Positions 1 through 11,900 of a stretch of DNA of 64,000 bases are shown one piece after another. The DNA comes from Juglans regia (lineage: Eukaryota > Streptophyta > Magnoliopsida > Fagales > Juglandaceae). Location: assembly GCF_001411555.2 (NCBI RefSeq), contig NC_049912.1, positions 24,313,722 through 24,377,721 on the forward strand, in the 5' to 3' direction. Each line of letters opens with the position of its first letter. Within the stretch, counting starts at the first letter, position 1. The notes beneath the pieces are model-generated. The model searched no databases. It was not told the origin of the DNA and saw only the letters and a program-made list of their open reading frames with translations. Both the position numbers and the translations under genes were made by a program.

Positions 1-320
1 ACATTTTTGGCTTCCGAGTGCGTCATTGTTTGCAGACTAACAAGCCATCTGAGTTATGATTCCAAGTCTTGCCACAGATAAGGTCAAACTGATCTGCCCT
101 ACGAGAAATGTGTAGCTCAAGAAATCTAGCAATGATAAGACTAAAGAGTAAAACACCTGACTTTAAAAGCTGAAAAGGTAACAAGAATTTATGGACACAT
201 GGTTTTGTCTAAATGATTTGTATAGAGTGATTGGCATTCTGGGATCTTATTGCTGCTATAAGCCTTCCACAATCTCACTGTTCTGCCTCACCAACTTAAA
301 TTGTTGTCCTTTTCCTAGGC
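1..320 (-). other. 3' flank/3' UTR of the CFM3-like gene
   Basis: This stretch follows the stop codon of the minus-strand CRM-domain gene. I see no open frame with family features, so it is most likely its 3' UTR and downstream flank. The exact polyadenylation point cannot be read from sequence alone. Confidence 0.5.
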
Positions 321-3300
321 TCACACTAGTGAGCTATATTTGCCTCCTCGGTCTATTTCATCAGCTTCATTGCTCAATGAATTGGTAACTGCATATACAT
401 CTGGCTCAGGAATCTCAGATTTTGTTTCAGACTCTGGATTTTGGAAATCGCAGGAAACGGTTCTCTCAGACTGGAGGTTGCAGGTTGATCCATCACTGTC
501 ATTATCAACATCGTCTTCGTCTTCGCTGTAATACGTCTCTAGAGAAGCCTCATCTCCTTCCTCCTGTAGAAGGGGAAAAAGGGATGACATTAGATGTTAG
601 AAAGGTTCTTATGTAACAGAATATTAGCAGTTCCAGAAAATGAGATGATATATAACACAGACCTCAGCCTCCTCATCGTCAGTAGAGTAGGCAGAATCTA
701 ACTTGTCATAAAAAACTTCATCTCCTTGGTCTTTCACAACGTCCATTTGCTCCTAGCAATGAAAAACATTAAGGAAATCAGACTGGACCACAAAATTGAT
801 GGTTAATATTTTTATCTGCCAAATTACAAGCTTTACTTTCAATAGGGACAACTAAAATATGTAAGAGGGCATACAATTTCAGATCTTAGTTTCTCCACTT
901 TACTCTGCAGAGCTGAAATATGGTTCTGGAGAGCCTGTTACACAAAATTACCAGAAAATCAGTCATAATCTTTGCACGTGACTCGGATGAAACATTTAAA
1001 AGACCTTTTGATCTACAAAGGGGTTCAGTATGTGGGCAGAATGTATCCTGTATTTATAATCCCTGAATCCAGTCTTCTGCTGTCGCTCGCTATATTTTCT
1101 ATATGATAGGTGCATGAACTTCAGAGACTATTAAAATCTCAAATGCATGCCAGGCATACTTTTTCACCCCATATCTGGAAAGGCTAGATATTCAAATTAA
1201 TAATATACAAATGCATAGATATACCTCACTCCTTTGTAGCTCAATTGATCGCGCCAAAGCCTTCCTCTTTGTCAAAAGATTCTTTGGTCTCAACATTGCA
1301 GGTCGTTTATATTCCTTTCCACGGAAAACAAGAATAGCATATCCTTTGGAAACTTTATCTACTGAAACCAGCACACCTCCGCTCTCAGCTTCTAGTGCTA
1401 ATGCAATTTTTTTTACATGCTCAAAAGTTTTGGCCTTCACCAAGATCTTAACCAATTCTCGGTACTTCCAATGCAAATGCATGTTCTCCACGGTTCCATC
1501 AAATACTCCGCGTCTACCTGAAAGAAGAAATCATACCCTCTTCATTACACACTTTCATAATTCATACCCTGCAAGAAAAATCCTGAAAACTTTGGCAGAC
1601 AGTTTTTACCAAGAAGTAAGAAAGCTTTCATCCGCAAACCTAGTTTGCGGAACATAAACCTCTCCTCATCAGTTATGCTATCAGGGTCAGCTTGCTGCTG
1701 TGCTGGTATTAAAGACTCCTCTACTTTATATAGAGCTCGTTCAGCTTTAATCAGCTTTCGTTCAGCCTAACAGAAAAAACAAACAAATAAAATAAGAGTT
1801 TCAATGAAGGACATTCTGATTAGAGCTAATCTAATCTATTCTCACAACAAAGTATCACTAAAAAGTAACAAAACAATGGTGCAAAATTTGGGAATCAATA
1901 ACACAACGCAAATCATATGGGAATTGTGTATTCAAGAAAGAATTCAAAGACTACTTTTTTGGGTAAGCAAATTCAGAGTGACCTAAGAACTGAAAAACGT
2001 TGCTTGTACTAATGAGATGGTTTTGATATCAAATCTTTGGAGCCTGAGTTTTAAAGAACTCACAAAAGCAAGCTTCCTTTCGAGCTTCCTAACAAGATTG
2101 GCATGCCTTATCATTTCTGCTTCCTTCATCAATTTTTTCTTGTGGCGATCATCCAGTGTCTTACCCCACCTAGCATCTGCATCCAAAGTTTCTCCGAGTG
2201 TACCAGCAGTTCCAGATTGTTCAGCTATTTCGACTCTTGGTATAACCAGGGCCGAAGCTCTTAATCGGGCCTGCTCTTCTTCATCTTGAAGTGACTTCGC
2301 CAATCTCTCCCTTTCTAGTAAGGCTTCAGTGACATCTCGTGACAAAAAATTCTTACCCCTATAGAAGACCAAGAAGTCCTTGTTTCTTGAAAGCAGCATG
2401 CCCCCTGTCAATTTCTGCAGCCAACAGTCAACTTGTTATTACCAATTGTTTTATATGGCACTCCTGTATAACTAACATGGAATTCAAAGCAAATAATCAG
2501 ATAAATTTACAAGTAACTACTACAAGATAAACCATGTGTGCTTTTGATACTAGGTGGAAATAATTAGTACACAAAATAGGTGTCCAAAATGCTCAGCAAC
2601 AGAGCAACTCCATTTTGGGAGTTGGTAAATGAATCTAAGGAAAATATAAAATAGGACGGTGGTAGAGCCACTGATAAAGGGTAATGAGCTCGGTACCGAC
2701 AGTGTAATTTTTTTTTTTTTTTAAAATCATTTGTGTCAGTTTTTTTTTTTTTTTTAAATACACAAATGTTTTTAAAGGGGAAAAAAAAAAGCACTAATCT
2801 GTACACTTTGTCGGTGGGAGTATCATTTTCCTAAAAATAAGTGAGCAACAAGATCCACACTGACAGAATTAATCCCTAAAGTCAGAAAGGTTGACCAGGT
2901 ATGCTTTATTACCTTGATATCTTCAGCCATCCTCTCACTAGTAGTCAGCTGTACGCCACGTTTAAGTGCAATCTTTGCAATCAAACTTTTTTCCCACAAT
3001 GCAATCATTGCCACAGCTAAACCTTGGAGGTGCCTGTTTCTACCTGGAGGCAGAATATTTGAGGCACAATCAAGAGAACATTTTCAAGCTCATGCGAGAG
3101 AAAGCAGGAGACAAACCTAAGGCAAAATGTGGAGGAAGAACCCTGGCAAGCCTTCGCAAATCTGTTGCTTCCTTTGCACCAAGATTTGATCTCACTCCAT
3201 AAGGAAGTATTCTGAATGGAGGTTGGTAGCCGGGAACAAGTGCCGGGAGCATATCTGCATCTACTGGTAATGGATCACATCCAGGCCAATCTGTGTACCT

Positions 3301-5020
3301 AGGACCCAAACCATCTAAAAGTTTATCTACTTCATCTTCATACTTCACGTCTGGCAATGGTTCCCTGTCTTTTCTCTCAGCAGTAGAATTTGAGTTTTCT
3401 TGTGGTGCATGCTTATTATTATTATTATCAGAACCACGCTCAGAAGGACTCCTAATATGTTTTTCAGCAGCTGTCGATGAGGAAGTAGAAGAAATCTCAT
3501 TTTTCTTAAATATTCGTTTGTTCAGTTCCACCTTTGGAACCTCATAGCTCACACCTCGATATAGAGAAAGAGAAGTACCAGACCTCCAAATCACCAGTCC
3601 ACCAGTCTTTCTCTGAGCACAATAAAAGAAATTTCCACCAAATGAATGGGCAAAAAAAGAAAAGGACCTTTTATAGGATAGGACCTCTACCTTAATCATT
3701 CAAGCATAAATGTATACAACTATAGAAATTTCCTAGTCCTCACTCATTACGACCAACTTGAAAGCAGGTTTTGGGAAAAAAAGCCACTCAAAAAACATTT
3801 ACTTGAAATTATCATGCCTATCTTCTAAACCCTTCTTCCCTTTAGTGTAAGATGGAGCCAAATCATATCAAAGGATAACAATGCCTATCTAGTAGATATT
3901 AGTTAACAGCTTTTCGTTGCAACAAGAACCAAAGGGGCTTGAATATTGATTCCCATGAAGAGAATTAATTTGCTTTATCCTCACTAAGAATTGAAGCAAA
4001 GCTACTATTTCATAGTTTTAGTTACTGATTTCTTCACTTTTCCTTTTCTCCAGAAAGTTAAATAAAGATAGAAACAGTTAAAAAAAAAAATTACAAGAAG
4101 ATATAAGAAAATTATAAGAACCAGACCTCCAGTATCTCATGCATCCTCTTCATATTAAGTGCAGCGGCACCTTCAATCTTCAGCCTCACAATCTCTGACG
4201 ACTTCCACCTCTCACGAATCATGTCCACGACTGCTTGAGTAACGCCACCACCTCCAATCCTCGTCTTGTGCTTCTTCTGGAATGTCAAATTCCTCAGCCT
4301 TCTCAACTCCGACTCTGGAAGAGTCAATTCCGCCATTGAAGTCCTGCTCTTCCTCACCACTGAAGCTTTGTCTTCCTCCTCCTCCTTAGGCTTCTCCCAT
4401 GGGAACCTCACCTCTCCACTACCTCCAAACACACTTTCTACCCCCACCGGTGATTCCGCTGAAAACCCACCTCGCGAATTCGGCAATATTCCTTCCTCAA
4501 CATAAAATATATCTTCAACAGACCCTTTTTCAATAACCATCTCCTGCCTTTTCTGTTTGCTCCCATCAACATCATCAATGTACCCAAATTTCTTCAACTT
4601 CTTCACAATCTTCTCCATTGTACTACTACCACTGTTGCCTTCACTCTCCGCCGAGCCTGAGTTCATCACACTCCCATTCTCACCACTACGGTAATTCAAC
4701 ACGGCCCGAGGTGATTTTGGACGGTTATGTTGGTGGGTTTCACTCCATTTATCTATCCAACTATCACTAGTTATACTACTGCGATGACTAGAACTAGAAA
4801 TGGGCTGGTAAAAATTAGACTTCCTAAGTGGGTGCTGCTCAGGAATTGAATTAGAAGGGATACTGGAGTGATTTGCGTAGAAAGTGTATCTTTTGGTAGA
4901 AATGGAGGAGCCGTACCTGAAGAACCGAATGGGTGTGCCGTGGAACCTGGAGAAGGAGCTATGAAATGAATCAAAGAAAGTTGATGTTGGGTGAAATTGA
5001 CGACTGGGTGCAAGGGCCAT
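321..5020 (-). CDS. CFM3: CRM-domain organellar group II intron splicing factor, CFM3-like
   Basis: Nine exons join in frame: 4127-5020, 3117-3612, 2913-3043, 2064-2414, 1610-1766, 1225-1517, 875-934, 663-752, 321-563. All junctions are GT-AG, and the product is 904 residues. The first ~60 residues are Ser/Arg-rich and acid-poor, as expected for a plastid or mitochondrial transit peptide. CRM domain 1 spans about residues 232-328 ([12 protein letters not shown], then GLVIWRSG and LYRG), domain 2 about 447-540 (ends [11 protein letters not shown]) and domain 3 about 659-758 ([20 protein letters not shown], then [12 protein letters not shown]). Lys/Glu-rich linkers and an acidic C-terminus of about 100 residues follow. 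Three CRM domains in this order are typical of CFM3, which is known to act with CAF proteins in splicing organellar group II introns. The start is the first Met of the open frame, just before the presumed transit peptide. The main alternative is another three-CRM paralogue such as CFM2, but the C-terminal layout fits CFM3 better. Confidence 0.93.
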
Positions 5021-6720
5021 GGCTGCCCCTCAGAAATATTTCATCAATCAACTAATCGGTCTGCGAGCATACAGGGATATTTTTGTGAGATATCGGAGGT
5101 TCAATCTCTCTCTACTCGTATATTATTATCCATGGCAAGGAAGTAATATCTGAAGTCCGTTTGGATACGTGGGGGTTTACACTCCACGCGTGCTAGATTA
5201 TCCTCGCACCAGAATAGGGTTACAGTTTATCTCTCTCTGTCTTTTCCTTTTTTTCGTTTTTTTCTATATGAAGATTGCATTGAAGTAATAAAACAGATAC
5301 ACCGCAAGGGAACGTCGGAGTTGGGACCCAAAAAACAATCGAGACAAACAGAAAAAATACAAATAAATCTTGTTTTAAAAATGAGGAATTATATGCTTCA
5401 ATTACTATTTCCTTTCACATTTTACATTTATAATTTTTTTTTTCATAAAGTGTGAATGTTTTTCGTAAGGTGTTGGAGTGTTTTTCATAAGATGTAGAGT
5501 ATGAAATAATGAATAGTGATTGATAAAAAAAAAATTTCTTTAAAAAAACCTTAAGCTAGTTAGGTCCCATTGATTATTAATCAAAGTAAATAAAAAATAA
5601 AAAATATTTTATTTGAACTATTATGCAATGAATGAATCTTTATAAATATTCTAAATATTACCACCTTGATTTCCAAATTTTAGTTTACATTTTGGTCTTT
5701 TCACTCACTCTTCTTAAGTAGTTGGAAACTTCTCATAAACTTTGCGAGAGAGGGATCAAGAGCCCTTATATATTATGTCAAAGTAAATATCCCCATCAAG
5801 AGCTATATATTATTGGATCTTTTAAATTTTAATCTCACACGTATTGTAATAACACGTTCTGTCATAACAGTTAAATACTATAATAATAGTTAATGCTCCA
5901 AAATCAATTGGTATATATTTGCAAACTAATTTTTGTGAGATAAATAATCTTCTTCTTCTCTCAATATTTTCCTTATTTTGTTTTTCTTTTCAATAAAAAA
6001 AACAATGTTAGCGTCAGTACGTGATTTGGTGCGCCAAACCATTTGTACCTAATAAGACTCTTATCATTTTTCTTGTAAGGAAAAGGATAAGCAACAGAAT
6101 CCTCGATGACATCGAAGACAAACGCCGAAGTCGGTTTCCAGCAGTTTTATCTGATTTGGTTCAACCCATTATATGGCTATTAACGAGGCTATGGTTGAAG
6201 GTCTGAAACACATCACACTTACCATAATAAACTAAGGAGAAGCCATAAGCATGAGAAGGTAATAAATATATCAATGTTTCATGGAAATTCAGTGTCAATG
6301 AACTTCAGAACAGCAACCGTATTGGAACATGAGACTGCATCGCCTCAACAAAGCCTCCTCGACTGCCAATCTGAGTGGCACCTGTATTTTGATATCAATG
6401 AAAACGTGTGTACAGAAAATATAAAAGAAGTGCAACAGCTATCCTTTGATTAAAGTATGGAAACGCTGAACAAACGCGCATCAGCATCATCTCATTGTAA
6501 TAACAATAAACAATTTCTTAACAAGTTCAAAAATACATGTTTAAATACTAAGACCTAAACCTTTCTAAAGCTACAATTGATATTTTGGTAAACACGCACA
6601 CCACACAGAATCATCAACTTCCCATTTGCGATATACGATCCATCTTTTCTTTCTTGAGAAAAGGAGATCATTTTATCTTTGAAATCATTGACAGAGAACC
6701 ATACAGTTTTTCTTATTTAG
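5021..6720. other. Intergenic: CFM3 promoter side and 3' side of polymerase subunit gene
   Basis: No gene is seen here. The 200 bases next to 5020 are CT-rich and probably hold the CFM3 5' UTR and promoter. A short inverted repeat (about 5399-5418 against 5501-5524, sharing AATAGT.ATTG) suggests a small MITE-like element. The remainder is AT-rich spacer, and 6240-6720 probably includes the 3' UTR of the next gene. Confidence 0.5.
5399..5524. repeat. Small imperfect inverted repeat, MITE-like
   Basis: The left arm (CAATTACTATTTC) is nearly the reverse complement of the right arm (GAATAGTGATTG), with an AT-rich loop of about 80 bases. A similar layout occurs near 33965-34110. No target duplication was resolved. 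Confidence 0.35.
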
Positions 6721-7290
6721 TTACAAATACAATTCACCAGATCCAGATGATGAAATAGGTCCAAGCGAATCACCTTCTAAAGTGGTAAGCATCACAAATT
6801 CTTTTTTGATGTCACCCCTTTTCTCAATCCACCTTACTCCCAGCACCATGAAACGGACCACAATATCGTTCTCTATCTTTACAAGCTCATCACTCAAGAA
6901 GGCTGGGTTTTCACCATCAACATACTGGTAATTTGGCATTTTTCTTGCTGAGAGAAAAGCATATCTAATAGGTCCACATCTCAAGAAGACTCCATGCCTA
7001 AAAACGCGGTGAACAACTCCCTCTAAAATCTCTCCCTTGAATGGTAAGAAGATACGACAATTAAAGACTACAGGGAAGAAAACGCCCCCCGTCTCATCCA
7101 CAACCTCTCCTTTACCTATGCTCTTTAAGCTGGTTATTGCAAGAAAGTAACCATGATCCTTGCTGGCCTTTTCATTCAACAAGTCCTCCAACAGGCGCGT
7201 TATGATGAACCTCTGGGGAACAAGTCTAGTTCCCTCCAAGTTTTCTGCAAGGACTGCCACATCCCTGAGCAGTTCTACTTCACAGAACAT
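6721..7290 (-). CDS. NRPD7: RNA polymerase IV/V subunit 7 (RPB7-like)
   Basis: This is a single open exon of 189 residues. The RPB7/Rpo7 N-terminal domain covers about residues 1-80 (MFCEVELLRD; later LPFKGEILEGVVHRVFRHGV), and an OB/S1-like C-terminal domain follows (GVFLRCGPI to LGPISSS). The residues KGEI.GVVHKV.K.GVFL.SGP and the DG.NPFF-like stretch (DGENPAFLSD) match the plant-specific Pol IV/V subunit 7 rather than Pol II NRPB7. Subunits 4 and 7 form the polymerase stalk; in Pol IV/V this serves siRNA production and RNA-directed DNA methylation in the nucleus. The length agrees with the family (about 175-200). Paralogues NRPD7 and NRPE7 cannot be told apart here. An upstream exon may extend the protein (see the entry at 7827-8021). 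Confidence 0.9.
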   Translation of the reverse strand: MFCEVELLRDVAVLAENLEGTRLVPQRFIITRLLEDLLNEKASKDHGYFLAITSLKSIGKGEVVDETGGVFFPVVFNCRIFLPFKGEILEGVVHRVFRHGVFLRCGPIRYAFLSARKMPNYQYVDGENPAFLSDELVKIENDIVVRFMVLGVRWIEKRGDIKKEFVMLTTLEGDSLGPISSSGSGELYL

Positions 7291-7826
7291 GTTCGAGATC
7301 TAGTTCAAAATGACCAAAAGCAACAGGATTATTAATATTGGTATGCTCATTTAATCAACCATCTTCCTTTGGACAATGCATCTAAAGAAGGTTTCCATTA
7401 CATATCAAAGTAATAATAAAGAAGATTACCGGTGACCAAACTATGGAATTGCATAATTATGCTTCAACGAAAATTTTGTGCGTTTAGATGTATCTAATTT
7501 CAACTCATAGGATTAAATACGCATGAAATTGCATGCAGTATCAGCTACTGTGCCCCCCCACCCCCCAACTTCAGAATTCGAAATAAAAACCTAACAACTC
7601 AAAGCTGAGAAACTAATAAACTCTTAAAGTCAATTTATCAAATACCCAATTCACAAAAGGCTTCACAATCCTAGAAACATCAGCTTCAGACATAACAGAT
7701 TACGACCCAGTACAAAAAAATGGTCTAATTATCAATTTCATAATTTAAAAAAAAAAAAAAAAAGTCATTTTGGGAAATGAAAAGAAACCCAGAACCATAT
7801 AGAGAAGGGTGTTTAAGAAACAGAAC

Positions 7827-8021
7827 CTGCTCGAGATTTTGAAGAGACCCTGAATGGAACTTGAGGAACCGGATGAAAGGAAAGGTTGAGGGAACTTGAG
7901 GACCAGAGGCCTGATGGGGTGCGCATTCCTGGCAAACTTCTTTCCTGAGGAACGTGGGCGAGTCGGATAAAAATCTATGCAAGGATACCGTTCGAGAGAG
8001 ACGCGTCGAAGTAAATCTCAT
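7827..8021 (-). other. 5' leader exon of the polymerase subunit gene, possibly coding in frame
   Basis: A minus-strand open stretch of 65 codons starts at ATG 8021 and ends at a CAG|GTTCTG donor (exon edge 7827). A matching acceptor CTAG|ATCTCG lies at 7299, nine bases before the subunit 7 ATG. Splicing leaves the frame open: 65 codons, three more, then MFCEVELL. The peptide starts MRFTSTRLSRTVSLHRF, rich in Arg and Ser and without acidic residues, like an organelle presequence. The conservative reading is a 5' UTR exon, because RPB7 proteins normally begin at the MF.EV strand. Confidence 0.45.
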
Positions 8022-8939
8022 GTCGATTGAATTTTTGGTTCAGAAAATCCCACATACTACCAATAGTGAGATTGAGATGAGTACGTACTACGTAGGAAAT
8101 GATAGTTGGGCCGACAACCATTTGACCCATCTTAAAACGGATTTTAAAAATAATTTTAAAAAAACGAAAATGAAACAGAATGCGAGAAAACTTCTCCTTT
8201 GGGGGCTGAGTAACACCGTAGTTTAACTTCTTCTTTTTTTAATATTTTTCATTATTAAATATTTAGTGAATTTTATCCACTCTATTTTATATGACTATCC
8301 CTTATTAAGTTTGGAGAAATATTTTAATTATAAAATCAAATTTACAAATTAACTTGAGCTAAACGTAATGCATTAGATTATAAAATATATTTAACGTATC
8401 ATATAAAATCACGTCAATTTTTTCATTTATTCTTGCATAATATTTTTATGACTATTACGCTTCTTTTCAATTTCTAAAAAAAATTGCTAGTTGACATTTT
8501 TGGAGAGTGTAATACTTTTTTCTTAAATGGAGAGAGACCAAGAGTTTCTATAATGTTGTATTATAATGGTACTTCTGAGTTCTGACCATTTAAGAGTAAT
8601 TTTGCTTTAAACTTGAGTAACTTCTATGAATTTATTACTAGAAAATGAGAATGCGAGACATCTGGTTATCATGAAATAAGTTTTGCCTCCTGCACGTAAC
8701 ATTCCAACAATAAAATTGATGAAAAACAAACTCAAGAAAAAGGAAGCATAGAATTTTATTAACAATTATCGCATCACAACTCATCATAGATAGATTCATA
8801 GCTCTAGCCTATTTTATGCAAGGGTGGTTTCAATACAACAGAAGGGAATTTAAGATTTTCATGGACGTGCATGCATGCTGGGAAGACTAATGCTGCCTTT
8901 TTTAGGTAACTGAGATCAGTAAGAGATGACCCTAAAGCA
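8022..8939. other. Intergenic AT-rich spacer
   Basis: This lies between the leader exon of the subunit 7 gene and the stop codon of the DRIP-like gene. It is AT-rich. Bases 8022-8230 probably hold the promoter of the polymerase gene, and the part nearest 8939 the 3' UTR of the DRIP-like gene. I see no other gene. Confidence 0.5.
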
Positions 8940-11900
8940 TCATCGAAGCATATTCATGGGGTCTATCTTTCGACCATAAGGCAGAACAATCACAAACTCC
9001 TTGGCTGAGCGGCCCATAGATGTCTGAATTCTTTCTGACATTGGTTTTGTCTGTAACCACAAGTCTACCAAGTCATGAAATTGCTGTGTAGAAATTATTG
9101 GCTGACCACGTAACAAGATCTCCACCTGTAAGGACTTTTATTAATGTCAAGATAATATGAATTATGGAAAAAGATATTCCCTGCACAAACACACGTTTCT
9201 TTTTGAGACGAACGGACAAAGTAAAGAGTTACCTCGGCCTCGCTATCAAGATCCAGTTTTTTCACAAGATATTTTTTTATAAATGAAACGGGTAAACTAC
9301 CATCCCTGTGACAATTTGAAGAGAAAATCAGTAAAAATTGGGGGCACGTTCTCCGTTAAGTTATAGGAGTCACGGTAGAAATTATTCTAAAGGGTGCTCA
9401 CATTTTAAGTTGATATCAAAACCCTTACAGAAGCAAACAAACAAAACATTTACTGCTTCACCCAGTACCAACCAGAATAATTTGACAAAATCAAAATGCA
9501 TGCGTTTCACAGTTAAATTTATGCAAACGATAATGAGCACTAATTGGATCAACTCCAGACAGTTAGGCATGTTGTCTCTAACATCTACAGTAAATTATGA
9601 TCGCATCACACATCTGATGCAAGGGGATCCGGTTCTGGTGATAATGAGCTGACATATTCGACGTTAAAAGTGCTAGACTACCTAGAGAAGGCAGATCAGT
9701 GCAAATCCGGCAGAAAAAGGTGAATATTCATCATCTCAGCGAGGAAAGGCCAGCATTCCTCGATTGGGCAAGGAACGGGGCTTTCCTCGGTTGGGTGAGC
9801 AAATGGGGGTGATATTGCGCACATGACAATATTTTGGGCATAACTTTGGTTATGGATGTCAGAATCGTGTATATAACCCCAATTCAGAAAGCTCTCTTCA
9901 ACGCACACACCATGGTCACCATGTTATGCCTAGTAGTCCCCGTTTCGAGCCCAAAATCAGCCGTTTTCTCCTCCGAATCATCATTTTTAGTAATTTTTTC
10001 ATTTTGTTATTTTTCTTTTATGGTAATGTTTATTTTGAGTAACGATTTTATTTCAGATTTTCGGCAAGACTTTAGCAAGATACTTATCTTATTTCATATT
10101 TTATTATTTGGTCATAATTGTACTTTTACCTCTTTTTCCTTAACTATTTAAGCCCGCCTTCAGAAGAGATTCGATTTTTATAAATAAACTCTAATGTCAG
10201 AGTTTTCTCTCTGTTTGCATTTTTCTCAATATCTATAGCTTCTGTTGTTTAGCTAGCCGTCAGAATAATCCTTATCTTGCATCCGGCGTCAACATCTATC
10301 GATGGTGGTCTACAAAGTTCATCCTTAGTATACTTGGTGGATTCTTAACAACACAACTAATAGTTAATGAAAATGGAGAGGATTAAGGAAAGCAATAATA
10401 CAAGTACTGGCAGGAATTGGGGTTGATAAAACTCACCTAACCCGCAAGTAGCATGAGGATATCTGTGGCAAGGGTGAATCTCCTTCCCTGAAGTCATTAA
10501 TCAAAAACAAAACTTAATATATGAATTGTGAATAACTCTTTTATTATCAGTTCATTACACCAAAGGAATGGAATCTCACTGGTCATTAGAGGCAACTAAT
10601 GAGAACCAAATTGGACTAAATCTTCTGTCATTCTTATAATCTACATCAATCAGAGCTTGTCCTGGAATATTAATCAAGCCTTCAGAGACAGCAGCTCTTC
10701 TTTGTCGAACACCATGGAACTTTCTAGTTTTCACTAAACTTGATGGTGCAGGCATTGAGCCATTGTCATCACCATGGCCTTTTGATTTATTACCATGTCC
10801 CTTAATTTTGGCTTTAGGCAGTGCTGGCTTGACCACCATTCCATGCATGGTGAACTTAATAGATTTTGTTTTGCTTGCAGCTTCCACCTGGCAGTTTAAG
10901 GGTTTCAAAAAAATCAGTTTTTCCTTCACACGGTTGAGGATGGTCCTCTGTTCCTTTATTAGGCGCATACTGCTTATATGACTCAGCATTAGACGAATTC
11001 TTCATCATAAAAGGATAATTATCAAGGAAGTTGTTATAAATTAAAGCATATTCTTAAACAAGCTACATAGAAAAATTACAGACTATATCTTACAGATCAA
11101 ACAAAACAAAATTTTTTCCTCTTTTACCTGTCTTCTATTTTGCAAATTTTCATGTAGAGTCTCACTTGAGCTTAAACTTAGACGATGATCTCCCACTTTC
11201 TTATCATCTCCCTCCTTTTCAACAGGCACATCAACAAAAAGAGTAGGTTCAAGTAGAGGAAGACACTTTCTTGCAGCGCATTTTATTCTAGGTATGCTGG
11301 CCCTAAATGGAGAGAGGGATCTCTCCTTCCGTTTTCCAGAAAATGGAACTGAGGGTTCCACCTCAGGTGCATTGGCCTTTTTCCTTACAAAAGGGAAGAT
11401 TCTAGCCCTTAAATCTTGCACATTGTGGTGTGCCCTGCAAATCAGCAAAAATTACAGCAACTTCAAACAATCTCAAACCATTTCTCCAGTCAAAATCATT
11501 TACACTTTTTCAATTTTTGTTGTATCTTTCAACTTAAAGAGAGATTTTACGAAAAAATGTTTCTAAATATAACATAGTGAACAAACTGGACTACAGCCTC
11601 AAGCATAGAATTGGTTCAATGGCAAGCAACCGACAACCTTGCACTGGGGGAGAGGGGCAGGCAAAGGGAGGGGAGGTATATTCTGGTTTCCCTGTAGCAA
11701 GCATTATCAAAATTTCGTTGACATCTATTATTTGTCCCTTAATATATTTTTATCCTTAATATATTTTTATATTACAAAACTTAAACTAATAAGCATCAGA
11801 AAAAGGCCCCAAGAAAACCACGGATTTGGTAGTATCCAAAGAAAACACTATCTTAAGGTCATCAAAATGGGACCTCTAGTTCATACAAGTCAAAAACAAC

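Noticed and set aside
9922..10350. Calling a definite solo LTR
   Set aside because: The TGTTA/TAACA ends and TATA-like word are suggestive, but the flanking 5-mers do not match, so it is kept only as a low-confidence feature.
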